Part shown: positions 33,756 through 41,951 of the stretch, piece by piece
Numbering within the stretch: the stretch's first letter is position 1
Layout: each line of letters opens with the position of its first letter
Source of the DNA: JBCAWW01 sp039024315
GTDB lineage: Bacteria > Bacteroidota > Bacteroidia > J057
Assembly: GCA_039024315.1 (NCBI GenBank)
Contig: JBCCQN010000040.1
Coordinates: 1 to 46,742, forward strand
Direction of reading: 5' to 3'
Length of the DNA stretch: 46,742 nucleotides
Position numbers and translations under genes: made by a program
The notes under the pieces: model-generated
Seen by the model: only the letters and a program-made list of their open reading frames with translations
The model's database searches: none
Told to the model about the DNA's origin: nothing

Positions 33756-34792
33756 TGAAAAAGTTTCTGCCGTTTAAACAGATAACGGCTGATAGTCAGG
33801 TCGTGGTGGTGGATGCAATGCACCATCACGGCCTGATTTTTTCCCATTGGCGGGCAGCGCCTAAATTAAAAGGTTTGCATGATGATACGAGTCTGGGCAT
33901 CGTCCTCAATGCCATCAAGGCGCAACACGAAGGGATAGATTGGCCTTTGGTTACTAACAATCACTTTGATACAGACGGTTTTCTGGGAGTATGGAGCTTG
34001 TTTGAACCCCAACTTGCCTTGCGCCACGAATCAGCGTTGCGCGAAGCGGCCCTCATCGGAGACTTTCGAGAATATGACCCTAGTCGGCCCGGCGCTGATC
34101 TAGGCTTGAAGCTGAGTTGCTGGCTCAACGAAGTGGAAAGACGAGCGTTTTATATGCCCTTTGCCGCCAAAGATGAGGCGGAAGCTTGTATCCCCAAGTA
34201 TGAATATTGCTTGCCGCGTTTTGCGGAGGTATTAGAGCATCCAGAGCGCTTTGAAAGTGTATGGGGAGAGGAGTATGCGATGGTCAAGGCCCACACTGCG
34301 CTTTTGCAACAGGAGCCTTCTCAGCTTACAATGATTGAGGATATTCGTTTGCTGGTGGTAGATACTCCACAACCTTTGCACTATTACGCCTTGTTTGGTT
34401 TAAGTAGGGAGGCGGATATGGTCCTAACTTGCTATAATGGTCAACGATACGAATTGGAATATAAGTACACCACTTGGGTCGATACCGCAGAGCGTTGGGC
34501 CTATCCTCGGCTACCGCTAGATCCTTTGGCTGAAAAGCTCAATACTCAGGAAACTAGCCCACTTTTGTGGGGGGGCGATCGCATCATGGATACTGGACCA
34601 CAGCTCAGACTGCGAGGGGAAATATTGGATAAGGCTGCGAGATTTGATCATCCCTTCAAGCGCGCGATTTATCCTTCTAGCCTAAGCCCTACTCGACTCA
34701 AAGCCATCATCCTCAGCCATTTCAGGACTCTGTATGAGGGCACTGCTCCGCAGAACGCTTGGACTTGGGCAGAGATGCGGGCCAAGGCTTAG
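33755..34792 (+). CDS. DUF6687-like protein in the thiamine-regulated operon
   Basis: Cytoplasmic protein of 345 residues, coupled to the receptor by a TAATG overlap. I think it matches DUF6687; that name is from memory of NHFDxDG-type proteins. Seen here: VVDAMHHHGLIFSHW near the N-terminus, DDTSLGIVLNAI, and TNNHFDTDGFLGVWSLFEP, an Asp/His cluster of the kind that binds metal in DHH-type phosphoesterases. The C-terminal half has YALFGLSREADMVLTCYNG and LEYKYTTWVDTAERWAYPR. No signal peptide. Being read from the same TPP-repressible message, it may work on thiamine, its phosphates or a breakdown product. A copy of the mini-hairpin repeat lies near its 3' end. Confidence 0.7.
   Translation: MKKFLPFKQITADSQVVVVDAMHHHGLIFSHWRAAPKLKGLHDDTSLGIVLNAIKAQHEGIDWPLVTNNHFDTDGFLGVWSLFEPQLALRHESALREAALIGDFREYDPSRPGADLGLKLSCWLNEVERRAFYMPFAAKDEAEACIPKYEYCLPRFAEVLEHPERFESVWGEEYAMVKAHTALLQQEPSQLTMIEDIRLLVVDTPQPLHYYALFGLSREADMVLTCYNGQRYELEYKYTTWVDTAERWAYPRLPLDPLAEKLNTQETSPLLWGGDRIMDTGPQLRLRGEILDKAARFDHPFKRAIYPSSLSPTRLKAIILSHFRTLYEGTAPQNAWTWAEMRAKA
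34742..34760 (-). repeat. Dispersed mini-hairpin repeat inside the DUF6687-like gene
   Basis: A copy of the element (minus orientation, CTGC-GGA-GCAG core) lies within the last codons and encodes GTAPQNAW. It is the third loop variant (GGA) of the GNA type. Confidence 0.6.
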
Positions 34793-34800
34793 CCCGCGGT

Positions 34801-36387
34801 TTATTTGACGCGAATCTGTTGTCCGATCTTGATGTCTTTGGCCTTTAAGCCTGGGTTGAGGCGATTAATTTGATCTACACTTACCCCCTCATAAAGCTTG
34901 GCAATTCCCCAAAGAGTATCCCCAGACCTGACCGTGTGATATTGTCCTTTGCCAGATGCTTGCGGTCCTGCAGGACGCACTTGACGGGTAGAAGTTTGGG
35001 CTCTAGCGGCGTTTTCAGCGGACTTGGCCTTAGCGGGAGTAGTGTAAATTTTGAGTCGTTGTCCTGCTTTGATGCGGTAGCGTCTTAAGCCATTCCAGGA
35101 AGCAATCTGACGCGAACTTACCCCATAACGTTCGGCGATAGTGCTGACCGCATCCCCAGGTCTAACCGTATAATATACCAGCTTGCGTCCACTGGGCGGG
35201 TCATAGGTTTTGGGAGTGGAGCGCACATTATTGGAGCCCACGTATCTGGTGGGTATGGGAGCAATATATTGATCTCGCTTACGACCATACTTACTTTTTA
35301 GACCGGCCTGATTGAGCGCAAACTGCTGGGCGGTGCGTGGGGGAACTCGCAATACATAGGTTTTCGTACTGTATGGAATGCGATCCAATTTTAGCTCAGG
35401 GTTGAGATTTTTGAGGACATGAACATCGGTATTGGTTTGCGTAGCAAGTTCTTGTAAAGTGATATCCATGCGGCTGATGTGCAAGGTATCCTGATGGAAG
35501 CTAAAATCTACATAAGTGGGGTAGATATTGAGTAGGTGCGAATACTCAAATACATAAGTAGCCGCGATAAAGGCGGGTACATATCCTCGGGTTTCGCGGG
35601 GAAGCCATTCTCTGATTTCCCAAAAAGTCTTCTTACCACCGCTTCTCGCGATGGCTTTACGCACATTTCCTGGCCCGCAATTGTAGGAGGCTATCGCCAA
35701 CAACCAATCCCCAAATTCCTTATGAGCTTCGCTCAAATAACGCATCGCTGCCTTAGTAGCTTTGATAGGGTCTTTGCGCTCGTCCACATAGGAGTCAACC
35801 TTCAAACCATATAGTCGGCCGGTCGAAAGCATAAACTGCCATAAACCTGTAGCTCCTACATAAGAACGAGCGTGTGGATCTAAGGCGCTCTCCACTACCG
35901 AGAGATATTTAAGCTCTATGGGCATGCCCATACGGTCTAATTCCTCTTCGAAGATGGGGAAATAGACTCTGCTCAGACCCATCATGCGACTTACTTGCTC
36001 CCTTCTCCTGAGGGCATAAACATCTATGTAGCGCTGGACATAGATATTGTAATCCATTGGGATGAGGGTTGGGAGATTATATAATTGCTTTTGGACCTGT
36101 GATTGAGAGTATCGAGGCACTTCGTCTGCTCGAAATTTACCTGTATTGTATAGCAGGGTATCGTATCGAGAAGAAGAAGGATTGGTATAGGTATAGTTTT
36201 CGTCGAACTTATTTAGAGGCTCTGTTACCTCTTGCTCCTCAAGCATTTCTAGAAACTTGGAGCCTTTGGTCGTCGCATCTGGCTTTGCAGATGGGGGTAA
36301 GGCGCTTGCAGTGGAGGTATTATTTTGTCCGAAGGTAGGAAACGTGGCAAACAGCAAGATGCCAATTAGAAAGGTCGTAAACCGCAT
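34801..36387 (-). CDS. Membrane-bound lytic murein transglycosylase with LysM domains (MltD-like)
   Basis: Cell-wall-cleaving enzyme of 528 residues exported by a signal peptide (MRFTTFLIGILLFATFPTFG). The SLT domain carries the catalytic Glu166 in YLSVVESALDPHARS and the family features GATGLWQFMLSTGRLYGL and AIASYNCGPGNVRKAI. The C-terminal half has two clear LysM repeats (YYTVRPGDAVSTIAERYG... and YHTVRSGDTLWGIAKLYEG...) that bind peptidoglycan, plus a weaker LysM-like segment (ITLQELATQTNTDVHVLKNL). It cuts the glycan chain by a non-hydrolytic reaction in the periplasm. The stop is 8 bases from the convergent DUF6687-like stop, and gatA lies upstream on the same strand. Confidence 0.94.
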   Translation of the reverse strand: MRFTTFLIGILLFATFPTFGQNNTSTASALPPSAKPDATTKGSKFLEMLEEQEVTEPLNKFDENYTYTNPSSSRYDTLLYNTGKFRADEVPRYSQSQVQKQLYNLPTLIPMDYNIYVQRYIDVYALRRREQVSRMMGLSRVYFPIFEEELDRMGMPIELKYLSVVESALDPHARSYVGATGLWQFMLSTGRLYGLKVDSYVDERKDPIKATKAAMRYLSEAHKEFGDWLLAIASYNCGPGNVRKAIARSGGKKTFWEIREWLPRETRGYVPAFIAATYVFEYSHLLNIYPTYVDFSFHQDTLHISRMDITLQELATQTNTDVHVLKNLNPELKLDRIPYSTKTYVLRVPPRTAQQFALNQAGLKSKYGRKRDQYIAPIPTRYVGSNNVRSTPKTYDPPSGRKLVYYTVRPGDAVSTIAERYGVSSRQIASWNGLRRYRIKAGQRLKIYTTPAKAKSAENAARAQTSTRQVRPAGPQASGKGQYHTVRSGDTLWGIAKLYEGVSVDQINRLNPGLKAKDIKIGQQIRVK

Positions 36388-36506
36388 GGTGTCAATTACA
36401 GAAGGTGTCCGTGAGCTGATTTTAGCTCCCCTAAAGATACGTCATTTATCCTTAGATAGAAACGTGTGGCAGTTAAAATTTTCCTAATGGAATATTTGGG
36501 TGGCGT

Positions 36507-37922
36507 TTATTTCGTGAACTCCTGAGCGATTGCTAAAAGTTTTCCTTCTGCAAAGTCACTAGCCATCAGTTGCAAGCCTATGGGTAAGCCATTTGGATGA
36601 TGGGCTACGGGGATCGAAATCGCGGGACATCCTGCCAGATTGGCATGTACCGTATAAATATCGCTCAGATACATCGCAATAGGATCGTCTTGTTTCTCCC
36701 CTATCGGAAAAGCAGTAGTGGGCGCAGTTGGGGTAAGTAGCATATCCCAATCCGCTAGGAGCTTGCGAGTAGCATCTCTAATGAGACGGCGCACCTTCAT
36801 CGCGCGAGTATAGTAAGCATCATAATGACCAGCAGAGAGGACAAAAGTGCCTAGTATGATCCTTCGCTTGACCTCCGCCCCAAAGCCTTCACTTCGGCTC
36901 ATGGTATAAACCTCGTTGAGGTCTTTGGCCCCCTCGCTACGATAGCCATAATGGACGCCATCAAAACGGGACAGGTTAGAGGATGCTTCGGCAGTAGTCA
37001 AGATATAATAGCAGGGTACTAAGTAATCCAGCAAGGGAAAATTAACCTCTGCTACCTCATGGCCTGCTGCTTTGAGTTGCTCGATACTATTGAGCATCGC
37101 GCTACGTACTTCTGGGTCTAGGCCGGGAGAATCCAGCGCTTCTTTGATATAGGCAATTTTATAAGGCCCCTTTCGGGTTAATTCCTCCGGATAGTTACCG
37201 ACGGCCTGGTGGGAGCTGGTATTATCTCTATCGTCTGCACCGGCCATCAATTGTAGCAATAAAGCGGCATCTTCTGAGCTACGGGTGATGGGCCCAATTT
37301 GGTCAAAGGAGGAGCCATAGGCAATCAAACCCCAGCGTGAAATTCGTCCATAAGTGGGCTTGAGGCCGATTACCCCGCAAAAGCTAGCCGGTTGTCGGAC
37401 ACTTCCGCCTGTATCTGAACCTAAAGAAGCGAGGCACATATTTGCCGCTACTGCGGCAGCCGAGGCGCCAGAAGAACCACCAGGCACTCTATTGGGATCT
37501 ACTGGATTTCTAGCGGGTCCATAGCAAGAATTCTCATTGGAGGAACCCATAGCAAACTCATCACAGCTTTGGCGTCCAATGATAATCACATCTTCGGCCA
37601 ACAATCGTGCTAAGGCCGTGGCGGTAAATTGGGAGTCAAAGCCTTTGAGAATTTGGGAGGAAGCAGTCAGACCATGATTTTGGTAACAAATCACGTCTTT
37701 GATACCGAGTACCATGCCTGCTAGTTTACCGGCAGTACCAGAGGCAATCTTTTGATCTACTAAGTGTGCTTGCTTTTTGGCCTCTTCGGCATATACCTCA
37801 ACAAAGAGGTTAAGCGCTTTTTGTGATTCGATCTGGCTCAAATAAAAATCTACCAGATCGGTGCATTTTACCGATCCGGTAGCCAGATCTCGCTGAATAT
37901 CAGCGAGCCTCGAGTAATTCAT
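36507..37922 (-). CDS. gatA: Aspartyl/glutamyl-tRNA amidotransferase subunit A
   Basis: Glutaminase subunit of the GatCAB complex, which converts Glu-tRNA(Gln) or Asp-tRNA(Asn) to the amide forms in the cytoplasm. The 471 residues carry the amidase signature: Lys75 in LGIKDVI, cis-Ser150 in RVPGGSSG, and the nucleophile Ser174 in GSDTGGSVRQPAS, followed by LKPTYGRISRWGLIAYGSSFDQIGP. The start is ATG at 37922, 8 bases after the tatA stop, so the two genes should be cotranscribed. GatB and GatC are not in the window. Confidence 0.96.
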   Translation of the reverse strand: MNYSRLADIQRDLATGSVKCTDLVDFYLSQIESQKALNLFVEVYAEEAKKQAHLVDQKIASGTAGKLAGMVLGIKDVICYQNHGLTASSQILKGFDSQFTATALARLLAEDVIIIGRQSCDEFAMGSSNENSCYGPARNPVDPNRVPGGSSGASAAAVAANMCLASLGSDTGGSVRQPASFCGVIGLKPTYGRISRWGLIAYGSSFDQIGPITRSSEDAALLLQLMAGADDRDNTSSHQAVGNYPEELTRKGPYKIAYIKEALDSPGLDPEVRSAMLNSIEQLKAAGHEVAEVNFPLLDYLVPCYYILTTAEASSNLSRFDGVHYGYRSEGAKDLNEVYTMSRSEGFGAEVKRRIILGTFVLSAGHYDAYYTRAMKVRRLIRDATRKLLADWDMLLTPTAPTTAFPIGEKQDDPIAMYLSDIYTVHANLAGCPAISIPVAHHPNGLPIGLQLMASDFAEGKLLAIAQEFTK

Positions 37923-37930
37923 GTCGAAAA

Positions 37931-38152
37931 TTAGGCGTTAGTCTTATCGTCATCCATAGAGGAGACTTCTGCTTCGATTTCACGCTTGATTTCGCGAGAT
38001 GCATCTTTAAATTCGCGGATGCCTTTGCCAAGGCCTTTTGCGAGTTCAGGAATTTTCTTGGCACCAAATAAAAGCAAGATGACAAGCACGATTACCAGTA
38101 CTTCCCAGGTCCCAAGACCTCCAATAAATAATAATGTCTTTGTTGTAAACAT
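37931..38152 (-). CDS. tatA: Twin-arginine translocase subunit TatA/E
   Basis: Small membrane protein of 73 residues that forms the channel part of the Tat export system. The order is typical: a membrane helix (WEVLVIVLVILLLFGAKKIPEL with the FGAKKIPELAKGLG hinge), an amphipathic helix (GKGIREFKDASREIKREI), and an acidic tail (SSMDDDKTNA). It is the first gene of a likely operon with gatA, which follows in 8 bases. Confidence 0.95.
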   Translation of the reverse strand: MFTTKTLLFIGGLGTWEVLVIVLVILLLFGAKKIPELAKGLGKGIREFKDASREIKREIEAEVSSMDDDKTNA

Positions 38153-38292
38153 AAGATTAGCCGTTCAGCAATGAAACAAGGTTCTAATTCTTGATAACAA
38201 AGATAACAGATTTCTGGCCCCGAAAAAGGACAAAGTCTGCTTCTCCTTTTTACTAATTGCGCAAGATGTATGCCATTTGTACGATTTCGTAC

Positions 38293-40920
38293 TTATCCAA
38301 GCTCTTCCATACTTCTTCTCAGTACTTCAAGTTTGGCTTCTGCATCTGCTTGCTTCTTTTTCTCCATCGCCACTACTTTCTCAGGCGCATTGCTGACAAA
38401 TCGCTCATTGGAGAGTTTTTTGAGGACTTTTTGCAAAAATCCTTCTGTATATACGATCTCTTTTTGGATCTTTTCTTTTTCAGCTTCGATGTCCACCGCT
38501 CCCAGTGGAATAAACAGTTGATGCGCTTGTACGCGAAGGCTTCCGGTCCCGTCCACTTTCTCTGTGACAAAACTCATCTTCGAAAGTTTAAGCATCCAGG
38601 TCAGTAAGCTACGATATTTTTCAAAAGTAGCCTGATCATCTGTTTGAATGAAGAGCTCAATCACCTCCTTATTGGGGATGTTTTTACTCATTCGGAAGTT
38701 ACGGACTGCGCTTATGACCTCTTTCATGAGTTCCATCTCTCCGAGAACGCTCATATCCGGCGTTTTGGCCTTGAAGAGCTTGGAAACACAGATAAAGTCG
38801 TTTGCTGCCCGATCACGGAGACCATGCCATAACTCTTCGGTAATGAAGGGCATAAAGGGGTGGATCAACTGAAGGTTTTTCTCAAAGAGATCAATGGCGC
38901 CTTCGACGGTCTTACGGGCTATGGGCTGGCCATATTCTGGCTTGACAAATTCTAAAAACCAAGAACAAAAATCATCCCATTTGAGCTTGTAAACACTCAT
39001 CAAGGCATCAGAGATACGGAATTTCTCAAAGTGATCGTCGATCTCAGCAGAAACCTCAGATACCCTTGCTTCCATCCAGTCCAATGCTAAGATATCGCGT
39101 TCACTAGGTTCGATATCTGCAACCTCCCAGCCTTTGACCAAGCGGAAGGCATTCCAGATTTTATTGGCAAAATTACGCCCTTGCTCTACGAGGCTTTCTT
39201 TATAGAGCAAATCGTTCCCCGCAGGGGAAGCCAACAACATGCCGACTCTAATCCCATCTGCCCCATACTGCTCGATCAGGTCTAATGGATCAGGTGAATT
39301 ACCCAAAGACTTACTCATCTTACGGCGAAGATCATCACGAACAATACCGGTCAGATATACATTATTGAAAGGCTTTTGACCCTTAAATTTATAACCCGCA
39401 ATGATCATTCTTGCTACCCAGAAAAAGAGAATTTCAGGCGCCGTGACGAGATCGTTAGTGGGATAATAATAATTGATATCCTCATTGTCTGGCTGAGTGA
39501 GGCCGTTAAATACGCTGATAGGCCACAACCAACTAGAAGCCCAAGTGTCCAGCACATCCTCATCTTGCGCCAAATCAGCCGCTGTCAATTGAGCGTTACC
39601 GGTTTTGGCACGGGCTTTTTCTACTGCTTCTGCTTCACTCATGGCTACTACGTGCTCATTGGTTCCTTTGACGTAGTATGCCGGAATCCGATGCCCCCAC
39701 CAAAGTTGGCGAGAAAGACACCAATCCCTTACGTTTTCCATCCAATGACGGTAGGTATTGATAAACTTTGGGGGAATAAGTTGAACCTCGCCATTATTTA
39801 CCGCCTCCAGTGCTGGTTTAGAAAGCTCCTGCATATTGAGGAACCATTGAGCAGAAAGGCGCGGCTCGATGGCTGCGTCTGTGCGTTCGGAGTAGCCGAC
39901 AGAGTGATTATAATCCTCTACCTTTACTAGGTTACCCGCTGCATCCAAATCCTTCTTGATTTGCTTACGCACTACAAAACGGTCTTGGCCAACATAAAGT
40001 TGACCGGCCTCACTGATCGTACCATCAGGATTTAATGCATCAATGACCTCAAGGCTATGGCGTAAACCTATTTCGTGGTCATTGGTGTCGTGGGCGGGCG
40101 TCACCTTAAGGCATCCAGTTCCAAACTCACGATCTACATAATCGTCTAGAATAATCGGAATGGCGCGTCCCAGCAGCGGAACAATCGCCTTTTTACCATG
40201 TAAATGAGTGTAGCGTTCATCTTCTGGATGGATGGCTATAGCCGTATCACCCAATATTGTTTCTGGGCGAGTTGTAGCGATAGTTACATATTCATCCTCG
40301 CTGCCTTCAATTTGATATCTTAAGTGATAAAGATGGCCAGGGGTATCTTTGTGATTTACCTCTTCATCAGAAACCGCAGTTTGCGCGCTTGGGTCCCAGT
40401 TGACCATACGGTTGCCACGGTAGATGTAGCCTTCTTCATACAAATCACAGAAGACCTGTAGCACTGACTGAGAGTATTCCGGATCCATAGTAAAGGAAGT
40501 ACGGTCCCAATCACAGCTAGCCCCTAATTTTTTGAGCTGAGACAAGATGATGCCGCCGTATTTCTCTTTCCATTCCCAAGCGTGCTGTAAAAATTCCTCT
40601 CGACTGATATCCTGTTTATTGATACCTTTTTCCTTGAGCATCGCCACCACCTTGGCTTCGGTCGCAATAGAAGCGTGGTCCGTACCAGGCACCCAGCAAG
40701 CATTATAGCCTTGCATGCGCTTACGGCGGATCAATACGTCTTGGAGAGTATTGTTGAGGATATGGCCCATGTGCAGAATACCCGTCACATTGGGCGGAGG
40801 GATGGTGATGGTATAAGGCTCCCTTTCGTCGGGAACGGACTTAAACACCTGTGCCTCCATCCATTTTGCGTACCAACGATCTTCAATTTCGGTGGGTTGA
40901 TATTGTTTAGAAAGGTTCAT
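38293..40920 (-). CDS. valS: Valyl-tRNA synthetase
   Basis: Charges tRNA(Val) with valine in the cytoplasm. I start at 40920 (MNLSKQYQPTEIEDRW), giving 875 residues, close to the family length; the upstream in-frame ATG at 40947 adds nine non-conserved residues. Class I landmarks are the HIGH-type motif PPNVTGILHMGHILNN (HMGH at 50-53), the editing-domain region RPETILGDTAIAI, and KMSKS (RRKMSKSLGN near residue 531). The C-terminal 65 residues form the coiled-coil arm (IEAEKEKIQKEIVYTEG) found in ValS. The gene is followed on the same strand by tatA after 140 bases. Confidence 0.97.
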   Translation of the reverse strand: MNLSKQYQPTEIEDRWYAKWMEAQVFKSVPDEREPYTITIPPPNVTGILHMGHILNNTLQDVLIRRKRMQGYNACWVPGTDHASIATEAKVVAMLKEKGINKQDISREEFLQHAWEWKEKYGGIILSQLKKLGASCDWDRTSFTMDPEYSQSVLQVFCDLYEEGYIYRGNRMVNWDPSAQTAVSDEEVNHKDTPGHLYHLRYQIEGSEDEYVTIATTRPETILGDTAIAIHPEDERYTHLHGKKAIVPLLGRAIPIILDDYVDREFGTGCLKVTPAHDTNDHEIGLRHSLEVIDALNPDGTISEAGQLYVGQDRFVVRKQIKKDLDAAGNLVKVEDYNHSVGYSERTDAAIEPRLSAQWFLNMQELSKPALEAVNNGEVQLIPPKFINTYRHWMENVRDWCLSRQLWWGHRIPAYYVKGTNEHVVAMSEAEAVEKARAKTGNAQLTAADLAQDEDVLDTWASSWLWPISVFNGLTQPDNEDINYYYPTNDLVTAPEILFFWVARMIIAGYKFKGQKPFNNVYLTGIVRDDLRRKMSKSLGNSPDPLDLIEQYGADGIRVGMLLASPAGNDLLYKESLVEQGRNFANKIWNAFRLVKGWEVADIEPSERDILALDWMEARVSEVSAEIDDHFEKFRISDALMSVYKLKWDDFCSWFLEFVKPEYGQPIARKTVEGAIDLFEKNLQLIHPFMPFITEELWHGLRDRAANDFICVSKLFKAKTPDMSVLGEMELMKEVISAVRNFRMSKNIPNKEVIELFIQTDDQATFEKYRSLLTWMLKLSKMSFVTEKVDGTGSLRVQAHQLFIPLGAVDIEAEKEKIQKEIVYTEGFLQKVLKKLSNERFVSNAPEKVVAMEKKKQADAEAKLEVLRRSMEELG

Positions 40921-41009
40921 GTCAAATATAAAGCCAGTATCAGTCAAAAATGCGTGGCAAAGTTACGCCTTTTAGACCGAAATGGGAACATTTAACTCCC
41001 TCCAAAAAT

Positions 41010-41038
41010 GAAAAACGGAGCCTCAATGGAGGCTCCGT
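41010..41038 (-). terminator. Rho-independent terminator of the small T9SS gene
   Basis: ACGGAGCCTC (41015-41024) pairs with GAGGCTCCGT (41029-41038) around a four-base loop. Read on the minus strand, the hairpin begins 24 bases after the stop of the small T9SS protein and is followed by TTTTTCATTTTT. Confidence 0.88.
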
Positions 41039-41061
41039 CAATATTTAAGCTGTATGGGAGA

Positions 41062-41481
41062 CTAGCGGACGACTACTTTTTGGGTCGTAGCAAAATCACC
41101 GCTGGTCATACGCACGAAGTAAATTCCTGAAGTAAGAGAGGCAATCTGGAAGTCATAAGAGCCAGCAGTCTCATTATTAGCACCTATCTGACCGTTTGCG
41201 ATCAATTTACCAGAGAGATCATATAAGGCCAACTGCGTCTCCCCACGTAGTTGAGCATAAAATACTCTCAAGTTTTCTGCGGTAGCTGGATTTGGAGTAG
41301 CGATCATCTTGGGTTCTAAACCAGTTTCTGTCTCTGTCCAAGTACCATCATCCCAATAGTGGTTAAAATTGACCAACTCACCTTTTCCCTTGTTTAGGTC
41401 TTGTGCAAAACTCGTGTTCGCAGAAAACATCATGACAAATGCAAGGGCAAAAAGTACGCGAAAGAAGGTATAATTTTTCAT
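41062..41481 (-). CDS. Small secreted protein with type A T9SS sorting domain
   Basis: Exported protein of only 139 residues. A signal peptide (FFRVLFALAFVMMFSANTSFAQ) is followed by about 30 polar residues (NFNHYWDDGTWTETETGLEP), then the roughly 80-residue type IX secretion C-terminal domain: ATPNPATAENLRVFY, LALYDLSGKLI, and SLTSGIYFVRMTSGDFATTQKVVVR. This tail sends cargo across the outer membrane. The cargo here is tiny, so it may be a surface peptide or a structural piece. Its own terminator follows; the divergent neighbour across a 470-base AT-rich gap is a histidine kinase. Confidence 0.85.
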   Translation of the reverse strand: MKNYTFFRVLFALAFVMMFSANTSFAQDLNKGKGELVNFNHYWDDGTWTETETGLEPKMIATPNPATAENLRVFYAQLRGETQLALYDLSGKLIANGQIGANNETAGSYDFQIASLTSGIYFVRMTSGDFATTQKVVVR

Positions 41482-41951
41482 AATGATATATATTTCAAAA
41501 AATTTTGTGTTTAATAATTTAAGACATTTCGAATATCACAGAAAAATTTAATTAATGCAAATTTGAAATTATTTTTTTTGTTAAAATTGTGCTATGTTTG
41601 ATGCGGTGTAATCTGTATTTTTAAATTTATATAATTGATAATCAGTCCCTTAAACAGGGGTACTTACTTTCTGAATTGCTGATTTTTCATATTGATTATT
41701 TATTCAATATATCAAAAAGTCGGCTCAATTTATTTGCTATTGCAATATTCTAGGTTAAGTTTTTTCGCAAAAATCTGAATTGTTTGTTTAGTGCGCTGAT
41801 ATTTTTTCGCCTGATATATATTGGCGTAATTTTGGCATAAAACCCCGATGCTTGGATGTAAGAAAAAAATGCTAATTCACTCAGCTTTTTCATGCTGGGG
41901 GAGAGATTTCTTCTTTTTATGAATTAAATTGCTTAGACAAACATTCATTTT
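41482..41951. promoter_or_regulatory. AT-rich divergent intergenic region
   Basis: No gene is seen in this 470-base gap. A TAATTTTG box at 41827-41834, with a T-rich -33 region (TTTT at 41804-41807) 19 bases upstream, is a fair promoter for the TPR kinase gene. A TATGTTTG also occurs at 41592-41599, but the spacing of its upstream TTTG does not fit. CGCC (41809-41812) and GGCG (41823-41826) could pair just before the first box. Confidence 0.4.

Noticed and set aside
5659..34760. Mini-hairpin repeats as DNA-uptake signals
   Set aside because: Density may be high, but nothing here links them to competence genes, and the stem changes point to structure rather than an exact uptake word.
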